From: Hymenobacter radiodurans
GTDB taxonomy: Bacteria > Bacteroidota > Bacteroidia > Cytophagales > Hymenobacteraceae
Assembly (NCBI RefSeq): GCF_004355185.1
Contig: NZ_CP037921.1
Coordinates: 1 to 64,000 of the forward strand
Direction of reading: 5' to 3'
Length of the DNA: 64,000 nt
A model generated the notes under the pieces. The model saw nothing but the letters and a program-made list of their open reading frames with translations. It was not told the DNA's origin and did not search any database. Each line of letters starts with the position of its first letter. The stretch's first letter is position 1. Of this stretch, positions 30,653-38,832 are shown one piece after another. The position numbers were made by a program, and so were the translations under genes.

Positions 30653-30981
30653 TTCAGCGTTTCCAGTAACCGGGTAAGGAGCTCGTTCAACGTCTGGACG
30701 CTGGCGCCACGGAGCTTACCCGCGTTGGCGAGGCGCGTGAGCTGATTCAGATTGCTGCCCGTCGCGGCCAGCATACGCCGAAATTCGGGCGGAATCTTGC
30801 CCGTAATCTGCCGGCCCAGCGCGGCGCGGCGCATGTACTCGCCGGTCTTCAAACCCGCCTGGGCCGCCTTTTTTTCGACTAGTTTCTTGTCCGTCGAGGA
30901 GATGCGCACGTTGATGTGCTGGTCCTTTTGGCTCTTATCGCCTCCCTCATGATCTAGCTCCGGTAGTGCTTCTACTTCCAT
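30649..30981 (-). CDS. mobC: MobC-family relaxosome protein
   Basis: 110 residues. The middle has the MobC ribbon-helix-helix-like pattern: HINVRISSTDKKLVEKKAAQAGLKTGEYMRRAALGR. The helix GSNLNQLTRLANAG is also conserved. MobC binds near oriT and loosens the DNA for the relaxase. It is the first gene of the minus-strand mobilisation operon; oriT would be expected in the region to its right (30982-31584). Confidence 0.9.
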   Translation of the reverse strand: MEVEALPELDHEGGDKSQKDQHINVRISSTDKKLVEKKAAQAGLKTGEYMRRAALGRQITGKIPPEFRRMLAATGSNLNQLTRLANAGKLRGASVQTLNELLTRLLETLK

Positions 30982-31072
30982 TTCTGCTTCGGCTTAGGTG
31001 GGGTCTGACAAGACAAGGGGAAATAGCTTGCGTCCATTTCGCCAGAGTCATTGGGGGCACTTACCCGCCGGG

Positions 31073-31086
31073 TTTGTGCGCACAAA
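31073..31086. promoter_or_regulatory. Perfect 14-base palindrome, oriT or operator candidate
   Basis: TTTGTGCGCACAAA, about 90 bases upstream of mobC on its 5' side. It could be a relaxosome-protein site or an operator for mobC. Confidence 0.4.
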
Positions 31087-31243
31087 GACATGGCTTGCTG
31101 ACCAACATGAAACATATAGAAAAGCTAATTTTATAAGATAAGTCACTCTTGAAAAAACAATACTTTTCAACAAGCCTCACTCGTAGCCCACCCGCACTAC
31201 TAAACCCAATTTCAACTGCCCGCCACCTTCCTTGATACTCTGC

Positions 31244-31310
31244 TAGTCTGATAAATAGTTGGTTTGATAGGTTGATAAATAATTAGTCTGATAAGTCAAT
31301 AGTCTGATAA
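31244..31310. repeat. TAGTCTGATAA repeat cluster
   Basis: Exact copies at 31244-31254, 31284-31294 and 31300-31310, with partial copies between (TTTGATAGG, TTGATAAAT near 31263-31279) and beyond (TCTGATAG near 31339). Such short AT-rich repeats next to a parA-type gene resemble centromere or autoregulation sites. Confidence 0.55.
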
Positions 31311-31469
31311 CTAACTAAGCTGATCATTAAACATTCATTCTGATAGCTATCCATCTACCTAGTGCTTTAACCCACTAGCAACCTATGCCTGTAGCTGCGC
31401 AACTATTGCCAACTCCAACAAATCGAATATACGATAAAATCGTTTTTTACAATTTTAAATTAATATTTG

Positions 31470-31499
31470 TTGGTTTATTCAACTACAATTATAAATTTG
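31470..31499 (+). promoter_or_regulatory. Promoter of the traA/tra operon
   Basis: TTG at 31470-31472 and TAAATTTG at 31492-31499 are 19 bases apart, a good Bacteroidetes promoter. Transcription would start near 31506. Confidence 0.55.
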
Positions 31500-31584
31500 T
31501 AAACAGCGAAGGAGTTACATGCTTTCTTCGCTAAGTGCTGCCGGTTGTCGCGTCCCCTCTCGCCCCTACTCTTCCTTGTCTACC

Positions 31585-32352
31585 ATGAGCACGACCAAGT
31601 TCATCTCGATCTCAGCCCAGAAGGGGGGCGTGGGCAAAACAACGGTCAACATCCTGGCCGCCTCCCTCTTTCACTTCTTGGGGAAGGAGAAAGTAGCCGT
31701 CATCGACTGCGACTATCCGCAGCATTCCCTGGAGGGGCTACGCGAGAAAGAGCTAGCCCAACTGCAGGCCGATCCAACGAAAGCTGCTGATTTTCAGGCC
31801 CTAGGTATTCAGGCCTACCCTATCGTGGGCTGTCAGGTACTTGAGGCCTTGGACGTGGCCAAAGAGATGGACGGACACTTCGACCTAGTGTTTATCGACA
31901 CGCCAGGCACCATCAATGTCCCGGGCTTGCTGGCGCTGTGGCGGCAGCTGGACTACGTGTTCATGCCCCTGGAAGCGGACGTGTTGAGTGTCGAGGCTAC
32001 CCTGCCTTTTGCCGCGGCCCTGGAGGTCTTCGCCAAAGGCCAGCCCGGCAGCCGGCTGAAGCAATACTATGCCTTCTGGAACAAGCATATCAAGAGCGAG
32101 CGGCAGGAATTCTACCGGCGCACGGAGGAGCTGTTTGCCCAGCAACAGATTCCCTTCCTGCAGAGTCGGTTAGAGCACAGCGTGAACTACAAGAAGGAGG
32201 CCATGCGCTCGACCATTTTTCCCTTATCTAGAGAGTTTATGCACCTGGGTATCAGTGGCCTGGTGCAGGAAATGGCGCAGATCATATTTGCCGACGAAGC
32301 ATCGACTCCCGCGAAAGCCATCGTATCCACCGAGGCGGTCAAAGCCCGTTAA
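31585..32352 (+). CDS. ParA-type ATPase of the transfer operon (TraA-like)
   Basis: 255 residues from ATG 31585. An earlier in-frame ATG (31519), with an AAGGAG stretch just upstream, adds 22 residues without homology, so it is an alternative start. Walker A is AQKGGVGKTT; VIDCDYPQHSLEG and LVFIDTPGTINV are the other ParA motifs. The D in DCD-P-x-x-S is usual for the TraA/ParA of Bacteroidetes elements. It leads the tra operon and is followed 10 bases later by DUF3408, matching the traA-traB order. It may place or partition the element rather than segregate the plasmid, because a second parA with parB sits at 45 kb. Confidence 0.85.
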   Translation: MSTTKFISISAQKGGVGKTTVNILAASLFHFLGKEKVAVIDCDYPQHSLEGLREKELAQLQADPTKAADFQALGIQAYPIVGCQVLEALDVAKEMDGHFDLVFIDTPGTINVPGLLALWRQLDYVFMPLEADVLSVEATLPFAAALEVFAKGQPGSRLKQYYAFWNKHIKSERQEFYRRTEELFAQQQIPFLQSRLEHSVNYKKEAMRSTIFPLSREFMHLGISGLVQEMAQIIFADEASTPAKAIVSTEAVKAR

Positions 32353-32362
32353 TCCTTGACCT

Positions 32363-32851
32363 ATGGCCGCCTTCAAGAATGCTCCCGACGTGAACGCCTT
32401 TATTAGCTCGTTTGCCCGCAACCGTCAACCCGCGTCCCCTGTGGTTGCCGCTGAAGCTGATTCCTCCTCTGAGTCCGAAACTGCTATGCAAGCACTACCC
32501 ATCCTTGAAGCCGCTACTGAAACGGCTCCTGTCGCGCCTAGCCTGAAAGTAGAGCGCACGGAAGAGCCCGAACGAAAGGGAAGAAAAGAAACGGCCCCGG
32601 CGGAGCAAGGCGGCCGGGCTGACTACGCCGAAACCTTCCTCTATCGGGGGCGCGAGAAGAAGAATAAGGCAGTGTATATCACCGAGGATGCCCACCGTAC
32701 CCTGAGCGCGATCATCCAGGCCAGCGATAATACCCCCCTGGCTGATTTGCTGGCCAATATCATCACCCACCACTTTGAAACCTTTGGTCCGGACATTCGC
32801 GCCTTCCTGGTCGAGCAGGAAAAGAAGAATAAGAAGCGCCTGCTGATCTAA
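32363..32851 (+). CDS. DUF3408 family protein (TraB-like)
   Basis: 162 residues. The first 90 are Ala/Glu-rich and probably disordered. The folded C-terminal part has YAETFLYRGREKKNKAVYI, EDAHRTLSAIIQ, PLADLLANIITHHFETFGPDIRAF, which matches DUF3408, the traB-position protein in Bacteroidetes conjugative elements. A ribbon-helix-helix DNA-binding fold is likely. It is probably the partner of the ParA protein just upstream. Confidence 0.75.
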   Translation: MAAFKNAPDVNAFISSFARNRQPASPVVAAEADSSSESETAMQALPILEAATETAPVAPSLKVERTEEPERKGRKETAPAEQGGRADYAETFLYRGREKKNKAVYITEDAHRTLSAIIQASDNTPLADLLANIITHHFETFGPDIRAFLVEQEKKNKKRLLI

Positions 32852-32951
32852 CCTCCCCCCTCGCCTATTGCTTAAGTTACTGATTTACAAACCCCTAAAA
32901 CAGGGGTGCTAGCCACCGCTTTGCCCCTATTTATCCTATATCGCTACCGCT

Positions 32952-33686
32952 ATGTTTAAAATGATCACGTGGCCCCAGTTCTTCGGGACAATGGCCGTCC
33001 TGCTCGTCATATACTACGCGTACGTGGCGCTGGTCTATTACCGGGCAGAAGTACTGGGCCTGCTGGCGGGCCAAAAGGGCAAAGCAGCTGGCGCCCAGGC
33101 CTCACCTACGCCCCCTACCTCGCTGCTCAACCGGGGGCCCTTGATTCCGAAAGCGCCCGTCGTGCTTCCCACTCCCGCTGACCTCGCTCCCGCCAACGAA
33201 GAGGCCCCACCAGCTACGGAAGCGGTCACCGATGAGCCAGGCGAAGTGTGGGAAGAAGAAACCGTGGAGAAGGTGTCGGCTCAGGCTCCCGACCAAGCCG
33301 ATGATCAAGCTCAACGAGAGATCAACGAGGAAACCAACGAAGATCTCCAGCAAAATCAAGGAAATGATTTTGGCAATAATGAAAATTCTCTTATTAGAAA
33401 TTCCGTTAATTATACGGAAGCCGAATCGGACGATTCAGCCCCTCCTGTGCCAGTAGGAGAGCAAGAGACGGTGGAAGAGTTTGAAGAGAATTTTACGGTC
33501 AGTGTGACCCAGCTCAACAACGTTTTTGAGCGCGCTGCGGCCGGCGAGATCACCCACCAGCAGCTGACGAAGGAAGTACCCGCGCTGGTGGGCACCCAGG
33601 TCCTCGAAGCTTTCTACCAACGGAGTAAAAAGAGCGCCCAGCAACTTACCGCTGCCACCTATCCCGAGGTGGCGGAGCCTGCTTAG
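32952..33686 (+). CDS. Membrane-anchored acidic transfer-operon protein, unrecognised
   Basis: 244 residues. One N-terminal membrane helix (FGTMAVLLVIYYAYVALVYY, about 10-30) is followed by a long Pro/Glu-rich stretch and a short C-terminal helical part (SVTQLNNVFERAAAGEITHQQLTKEVPALVG). Position between traB-like and traE suggests a traC/traD-type accessory factor, but there is no sequence signature I can name. A run of Asn/Glu codons near 33350-33410 is AT-rich compared with the rest. Confidence 0.65.
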   Translation: MFKMITWPQFFGTMAVLLVIYYAYVALVYYRAEVLGLLAGQKGKAAGAQASPTPPTSLLNRGPLIPKAPVVLPTPADLAPANEEAPPATEAVTDEPGEVWEEETVEKVSAQAPDQADDQAQREINEETNEDLQQNQGNDFGNNENSLIRNSVNYTEAESDDSAPPVPVGEQETVEEFEENFTVSVTQLNNVFERAAAGEITHQQLTKEVPALVGTQVLEAFYQRSKKSAQQLTAATYPEVAEPA

Positions 33687-33744
33687 AACTAACGTTTTTA
33701 GTAGCCTTTTTTCACTTTTTCTTTCACGCTATTCTCTTACCACT

Positions 33745-34089
33745 ATGTTTACCAAACCCTCCCTCTTTCATTCTCGCCGTTCCCTCCTCACGAAAGTCCA
33801 GGCGCTCGGTACCGCGCTGCTTGTCCTGGCCACCGCTACCCGTTCGCTCGCCCAGGGCAACGGGGCCGCCGGCATTCAGGAGGCCACGGCCCAGGTGACC
33901 AGCTACTTCGAGCCCGCCACGACCCTGATCTACGCCATCGGCGCCGTCGTGGGCCTGGTGGGCGCCGTCAAGGTGTTCAGCAAGTGGAACTCGGGCGACC
34001 AGGATACGCAGAAGGTAGCTACCTCCTGGTTCGGCAGCTGCATCTTCCTGGTAGTGGTGGCCACCGTACTCCGCGCCTTCTTCCTCTAG
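33745..34089 (+). CDS. traE: TraE-like protein (DUF4134), pilin-like
   Basis: 114 residues. An N-terminal cleavable signal ends SLA-QG. The mature part has two hydrophobic helices (PATTLIYAIGAVVGLVGAVKVF and SCIFLVVVATVLRAFFL), the layout of DUF4134/VirB2-like proteins. Between them is the conserved SKWNSGDQDTQKVATSWFG loop. It is expected to assemble as the pilus/channel subunit in the inner membrane and beyond. It leads the compact traE-traF-traG set, with 4 bases to traF. Confidence 0.85.
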   Translation: MFTKPSLFHSRRSLLTKVQALGTALLVLATATRSLAQGNGAAGIQEATAQVTSYFEPATTLIYAIGAVVGLVGAVKVFSKWNSGDQDTQKVATSWFGSCIFLVVVATVLRAFFL

Positions 34090-34093
34090 GGCC

Positions 34094-34411
34094 ATGAGCC
34101 ACTACCCGCTGAACAAGGGCGTCAACAAGCCCGTCGAATTCCAGGGGCTGGTGGGCAGCCGCTACATTTTTCTGCTACTTGGCGGGCTCGGCGGCGTGTT
34201 TCTAAGCTTTATCGTCCTGCACGTGGCCGGCATTAATCCCTACTTCTTGGTATTCTTAGCGCTTGGCGCGGGCTTTCTCTGGGTAACCCGGGTGTTCGCC
34301 CTCAGCGCCAAGTTCGGGGAGCACGGGGCCATGAAGCAGCAGGCCAAAGGGCGACAGCCCAAGCGCCTGGTCAACCGATCTGCTCGCCTGTTTAGAGACC
34401 TAACCCGATGA
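34094..34411 (+). CDS. traF: TraF-like protein (DUF4133), VirB3-like
   Basis: 105 residues with two membrane helices (RYIFLLLGGLGGVFLSFIVL and PYFLVFLALGAGFLWVTRVF) and a basic cytoplasmic tail (KQQAKGRQPKRLVNRSARLFRDL). This is the DUF4133/VirB3-type small inner-membrane partner of the VirB4 ATPase. Its stop overlaps the traG start by four bases (ATGA), which fits their direct interaction. Confidence 0.85.
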   Translation: MSHYPLNKGVNKPVEFQGLVGSRYIFLLLGGLGGVFLSFIVLHVAGINPYFLVFLALGAGFLWVTRVFALSAKFGEHGAMKQQAKGRQPKRLVNRSARLFRDLTR

Positions 34412-36876
34412 GCCAACTACTACAATCAGCCGCGACACTGGAGGAAAAGCAGCCGATCTACCAGGTGGAACAGGGCTGCCTGATCAGCAAGAATGGCGAC
34501 GTAACCGTCGCCTTCCGCCTGGAGCTGCCGGAAATCTACACCCTGGCCCAGCATGACTACGAGGCCCGGCATTCGGCAGTCGTAAAGGCGGTGCGCCTGC
34601 TGCTCAACCATACGGTGCTGCACAAGCAGGATTGGTTTGTGGAAGATAAGTATACGCCCTCCTTCGAGGAGGAGCGTTCCTTGCTCTCGCACGCCTATGA
34701 GCGGAACTTCTACGAGCGCCCCTTCCTGCATCACTCCTGCTACCTGTTTATCACAAAAACCGCCTCCAGCCGCGAGAACTGGACTAGTTTAAGCACGCTG
34801 CTTTCCCGTCCCAGGATCGTCCCCAAGGAGATGATGAATGAGGACCTACTGAGCGCCTTCTTCAACTCCGTCGGCCAATTCGTGCGCGTGCTCTCGGATG
34901 CTGGGATTGGGTTCAGCCAGCTGACGGATGAGGACCTATGCGGCACAGAAGTAAAGACGGGGCTACTGGAAAAGTACCTCTCGCTGAACCTAAGCGACAC
35001 GGCCCCTATGACCGACCTGGATTTCACCCAGGGCCTGAAGGTGGGCAGCAAACTCTGCCAGTGCTTCTCGTTGGGCAACCTGGATGACTTGCCTGCGGCG
35101 CTGACAACCAGCGCCCGCCACGGTAACCTGAGCACGGACTACACGAACTTTTTTGTGGGCTTCACTGCCCCCGTCGGTCTTAGCCTCAACTGCAACCACA
35201 TCTACAATCAGTACCTGTTTGTCGATGATCCGGCCAAGACGCTAAAGTCTTTCGAGAAGAAGCGCGACAACCTGAATGCCCTGGCGCTGTACTCGCGGCA
35301 GAATGCCATCAACAAGGAGTTCTACGACCGCTACTTGAATGAGGCACATTCCGAGCAGAAGCTGCCGGTGCGGGCCCACGCGAACGTGTTTGCCTGGACC
35401 GAACGCGAGGCGGACGTAAAGGAGCTCCGGGAGCAAACGGGGAGTGCCATTACGCAGATGGGCTGCAAAGTACGCCAGAACACGGTGGATATCGGAGCTT
35501 TGTTCTGGGCCGGCATTCCGGGCAACGCCGGCGACTTTCCCAGTGAGGAAACCTTCTATACCTTCGCCGAGCAGGCCTGCTGCCTGTGGAGCATGGAAAC
35601 GAACTATCGCGACTCCTCTTCGCCCTTCGGCATCAAGCTCAGCGATCGCCTGACGGGCAAGCCCGTGCACGTAGACATCTCCGACGAGCCCCGCCAGAAA
35701 GGCATCATCGCCAACCGCAACAAGTTCGTGCTCGGTGGTTCGGGCTCGGGCAAGTCCTTCTTCACCAACGGGATGGTACGCCAGTACCACGAGCAAGGGT
35801 CGCACGTGCTGATTGTGGATACGGGCAACAGCTATAAGGGACTCTGTACGCTACGCAAAGGCGTGTACTTCACGTATGAGGAAAAGCAGCCCATCAGCTT
35901 CAACCCTTTTTTTGTCGTTGGTAGCCCGGACGTCGAGAAGCGCCTGAGTCTGCACAACCTGCTGGTGATGCTCTGGAAGCGGGAAAACGAAGCGGTTTCG
36001 CAGGCCGAGTACGTTTCTATTTCGACGGCGCTCACCCACTACTACCAGCATTTGGCGGCTGACTCCAGCATTCGGGCCAGCTTCAACACCTTCTACGAAT
36101 TCCTGCAAGGGCCTTTCACAGCCTACCTGGCCACGGAGAAAGTGCGGGAGCAGGACTTCGATATGCACAATTTCCTCTACGTGCTCAAGCCCTACTATCG
36201 AGGCGGCGAGTACGACTACCTGCTCAACTCGGAAAAGCAGTTGGACCTCACGCGGGAAAGCTTCATTGTCTTTGAAATCGATAACATCAAGGATCATCCG
36301 ATTCTGTTTCCGGTGGTGACGCTGGTCATCATGGATACCTTCCTGCAGAAGATGCGCCAGCTCAAGGGCGTGCGCAAGATGATCCTGATCGAGGAGGCCT
36401 GGAAAGCCATTGCCACCCCTGCGATGGCCGAGTACCTGAAGTACCTGTTCAAGACCGTACGCAAGTTTCAGGGCGAAGCTGTGGTCGTCACGCAGGAGGT
36501 GAAGGATATTCTGGATAATCCCGTGGTGAAGGATACCATTATCACCCAATCCGACTGCATGATCCTGCTGGATCTGCGCAAGTTCATGGGCCGCTTCAAC
36601 GAAATTCAGGAAGTGTTAGCCCTGTCGGAAAAGCAAAAGGCGTTGGTGCTCAGTATCAACCAGGACCGGCGCCCGGGCGTGCGCTACAACGAGGTGTATA
36701 TTGGCCTAGGCACCACCGTGGCCACGGTCTACGGGGTGGAAGTATCGGCGGAGGAGTACGTGACCTACACGACGGAGGAAGCCGAGAAGAAAGTTCTGTT
36801 CGACAAAATAGAGGTAGGTATGAGCATCGAAACGGCTATTCAGGCTTATGCTCGGGAGTTGCGCGAGGCCGGCTAA
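34408..36876 (+). CDS. traG: TraG-type conjugation ATPase (VirB4-like)
   Basis: 822 residues. Walker A GGSGSGKSFFTNGMV lies near 444-458, Walker B MILIEEAWKAIA near 657, then KFQGEAVVVTQEVKDIL and ITQSDCMILLDL, all VirB4/TraG signatures. The N-terminal half with the scaffold-binding pattern (SKNGDVTVAFRLELPEIYTL) is complete. It energises assembly of the secretion channel at the inner membrane. Length is normal. Overlap with traF couples translation. Confidence 0.93.
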   Translation: MSQLLQSAATLEEKQPIYQVEQGCLISKNGDVTVAFRLELPEIYTLAQHDYEARHSAVVKAVRLLLNHTVLHKQDWFVEDKYTPSFEEERSLLSHAYERNFYERPFLHHSCYLFITKTASSRENWTSLSTLLSRPRIVPKEMMNEDLLSAFFNSVGQFVRVLSDAGIGFSQLTDEDLCGTEVKTGLLEKYLSLNLSDTAPMTDLDFTQGLKVGSKLCQCFSLGNLDDLPAALTTSARHGNLSTDYTNFFVGFTAPVGLSLNCNHIYNQYLFVDDPAKTLKSFEKKRDNLNALALYSRQNAINKEFYDRYLNEAHSEQKLPVRAHANVFAWTEREADVKELREQTGSAITQMGCKVRQNTVDIGALFWAGIPGNAGDFPSEETFYTFAEQACCLWSMETNYRDSSSPFGIKLSDRLTGKPVHVDISDEPRQKGIIANRNKFVLGGSGSGKSFFTNGMVRQYHEQGSHVLIVDTGNSYKGLCTLRKGVYFTYEEKQPISFNPFFVVGSPDVEKRLSLHNLLVMLWKRENEAVSQAEYVSISTALTHYYQHLAADSSIRASFNTFYEFLQGPFTAYLATEKVREQDFDMHNFLYVLKPYYRGGEYDYLLNSEKQLDLTRESFIVFEIDNIKDHPILFPVVTLVIMDTFLQKMRQLKGVRKMILIEEAWKAIATPAMAEYLKYLFKTVRKFQGEAVVVTQEVKDILDNPVVKDTIITQSDCMILLDLRKFMGRFNEIQEVLALSEKQKALVLSINQDRRPGVRYNEVYIGLGTTVATVYGVEVSAEEYVTYTTEEAEKKVLFDKIEVGMSIETAIQAYARELREAG

Positions 36877-36921
36877 CACCAGAGGAAAGACAAGACAATC
36901 ACCACCCATTACCTCTCCACT

Positions 36922-37479
36922 ATGAAAGCAACCTATCTGATCGCTCTATCCGGCTTACTGTTATTCCCCAGCTGCGGGCAAGACGCTGCTTCCAAGGAAG
37001 CGGAGGCCCGCGTCGTCGCCTCTATTCAGCAGACGCTGGGCACCACGAACGCTAGCTACGTGAACGAGGTGCATACCTGGTATAAGAGTGATGTGCCGAA
37101 TCTGATCAAGCTCCATCCCAAGACGGAGACTATCTATCAGACGCATGCAGCCATTTTACAGGAAGTGGCCGCCAACGAACCCAAGCTAGTGAAGCATTCG
37201 ATCCTGACGCCAGAGCAGGCGCAGGGGATCAGCGCCAAGTATCAGCAGCTGGTCGACGAAAGCGCAGCCCGGGTGCAGGAGCTCTCGGCGCTGGCCACCA
37301 GCAAAACTACGATGAGCGAGGCCGAGCAACTCAAGTTCGTATCGGACCTGGCCGACAAGCAAACCCACCATCTGGCCCTCGTGCGCTACTACACCAAGAA
37401 GACGGCTAACACACTGGCGCTGAAAGAGCAAGAGCAAAAAGGCCGGCAATATCGATTGGAAACCTTCGGCCACAATTAA
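36922..37479 (+). CDS. TraI-like paralogue 1, lipoprotein
   Basis: 185 residues. The lipobox LFPS-C puts the mature protein at the membrane surface. The mature part is helical. Its last 75 residues follow the same pattern as the two next genes: LTPEQAQGISAKYQQLVDESAARVQEL, MSEAEQLKFVSDLADKQTHHLALVRYYTKK, but it lacks the -KxLYGLxN end. I therefore read it as a diverged copy of the TraI-type family, probably in the periplasm. Confidence 0.65.
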   Translation: MKATYLIALSGLLLFPSCGQDAASKEAEARVVASIQQTLGTTNASYVNEVHTWYKSDVPNLIKLHPKTETIYQTHAAILQEVAANEPKLVKHSILTPEQAQGISAKYQQLVDESAARVQELSALATSKTTMSEAEQLKFVSDLADKQTHHLALVRYYTKKTANTLALKEQEQKGRQYRLETFGHN

Positions 37480-37517
37480 GCGGCTCTAACCTACCTCTTA
37501 CTAAACATTTTCAGGGT

Positions 37518-38171
37518 ATGAAAAAGACACAGAAACTGCTGTGCGTGGCCGCGCTTTGCCTGTTGGGTACGCCCGCTGCCCAGGCCCAGGCCGTGATTTC
37601 CGCGCCCGTGTTGGAAGGCACCAACTTCATTCAGACGGGTTTGCAGGCCACGCTCAAAGCCTTGAGCACCCGAGCGAATACGCTGGTCAATAGCGGCGTG
37701 GTGGAGCAGGTGCTGACTAAGGGCTTCACCGAGAAGAATATGCTGCTGGCGAAGAACTGGTACGATGGCTTGATGCAGGTCAGTCAGACCGTGCGCACTT
37801 ACCGCCGGGTCCAGCACATCTTCGAGCGGCAGACGGCCATCATCACTATCTACTCGAACTACATCGGGCGCTTCAAAGCGGATCAGAACCTGACGCCGGC
37901 CCAGGTAGCCGGCATGGTGCGGGGCTATACCACCTTGATTCAGGAGTCGGCCGGCTACCTGGATGAGCTGACGGCTATCGTCTCTCCTCTCGAGGCCAAG
38001 ATGACGGATGCGGAGCGCCTAGAGCTGATTGATGCCCTTGATGACAAGGTGACCCATCAGTACGAGCTGGTCAGCTACTTCACGCGCCGCAATCTTGCCA
38101 TTGCTCAACAGCAGGCCCAGGCGAAGCAGGACAGACAGACCATCAAGCAGCTCTACGGCCTAGCCAACTAG
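37518..38171 (+). CDS. TraI-like paralogue 2, exported helical protein
   Basis: 217 residues. Signal peptide ends PAAQA-QA. The mature protein starts with a helix (FIQTGLQATLKALSTRANTLV) and shares with its two neighbours the motifs LTPAQVAGMVRGYTTLIQES, MTDAERLELIDALDDKVTHQYELVSYFTRRN and the C-terminal QLYGLAN. It sits at the TraI position before traJ. Such proteins are probably periplasmic parts of the transfer channel. A gap of only 2 bases leads to the next paralogue. Confidence 0.7.
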   Translation: MKKTQKLLCVAALCLLGTPAAQAQAVISAPVLEGTNFIQTGLQATLKALSTRANTLVNSGVVEQVLTKGFTEKNMLLAKNWYDGLMQVSQTVRTYRRVQHIFERQTAIITIYSNYIGRFKADQNLTPAQVAGMVRGYTTLIQESAGYLDELTAIVSPLEAKMTDAERLELIDALDDKVTHQYELVSYFTRRNLAIAQQQAQAKQDRQTIKQLYGLAN

Positions 38172-38173
38172 GG

Positions 38174-38824
38174 ATGAAAAAACTACTTACTCTCCTCCTG
38201 CTCGGTCCGCTGCTCTTGGTGCCGGGCCTTACGCGGGCCCAGCTCGTGGCGACGCTTCCCATTGCCGAGGGGCAGGCTACAAAGCAGGCCAACCACCAAG
38301 GGTTTATCACCACGCTCCGGGGGATTGGCAATACCATTGTCGAAAAAGGCACCAGTACCCAGGCCGTCATCAAGCAGCTCACCGACCAGACAGCCGCGAT
38401 GCACGAGGAATGGTACGACGGGTTATTCAAGATTAATTCCGTGGTGCGCGACTATCAGCGCGTGCAAACGATATGGTCCTATCAGAGTCGAATTCTGGAC
38501 TTGTACACCCAGAACATGACCCAACTCCGGCAGAACCCTTACCTGACGCCCGTTCAACTTCAAGGGATTGCCAAGGGCTACACGGTGCTCATGACGGAGA
38601 ACGTGGCGCTGCTCGATGATCTGACCGTCATTCTTACCCCCGACGCTGCGAAGATGACCGACGCGCAGCGCCTGAAGTTCATCAACAAGCTCTCGGATAA
38701 AGTAGTCCATCAGTACCAGCTCGTGGCCTACTTCACGGCCCGCAATCAGGCTATTGCTGCCCAGCAGAAACAAGCAGTTAATGACACGCAAGTACTTAAG
38801 AAGCTCTACGGGCTCCCCAACTAA
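38174..38824 (+). CDS. TraI-like paralogue 3, exported helical protein
   Basis: 216 residues with a signal peptide ending LTRA-QL. It aligns along its length with the previous gene: LTPVQLQGIAKGYTVLMTEN, MTDAQRLKFINKLSDKVVHQYQLVAYFTARN and C-terminal KLYGLPN match the earlier LTPAQVAG..., MTDAERLEL... and QLYGLAN. The two are clearly tandem duplicates that have diverged. TraJ starts 9 bases later. Confidence 0.7.
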   Translation: MKKLLTLLLLGPLLLVPGLTRAQLVATLPIAEGQATKQANHQGFITTLRGIGNTIVEKGTSTQAVIKQLTDQTAAMHEEWYDGLFKINSVVRDYQRVQTIWSYQSRILDLYTQNMTQLRQNPYLTPVQLQGIAKGYTVLMTENVALLDDLTVILTPDAAKMTDAQRLKFINKLSDKVVHQYQLVAYFTARNQAIAAQQKQAVNDTQVLKKLYGLPN

Positions 38825-38832
38825 CAACGGCT

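Larger units (their letters stand above)
30982..31584. other. Divergent mob/tra intergenic region, candidate oriT
   Basis: 600 bases between divergent mobC and traA, the position where oriT normally lies in such elements. It turns strongly AT-rich from 31110. It holds a perfect 14-base palindrome (31073-31086), a cluster of TAGTCTGATAA repeats (31244-31310) and the traA promoter (31470-31499). Confidence 0.5.

Noticed and set aside
31519..31584. Upstream ATG of the ParA-type gene with AAGGAG in front
   Set aside because: The added 22 residues have no ParA homology; kept only as an alternative start because Bacteroidetes rarely rely on such motifs.
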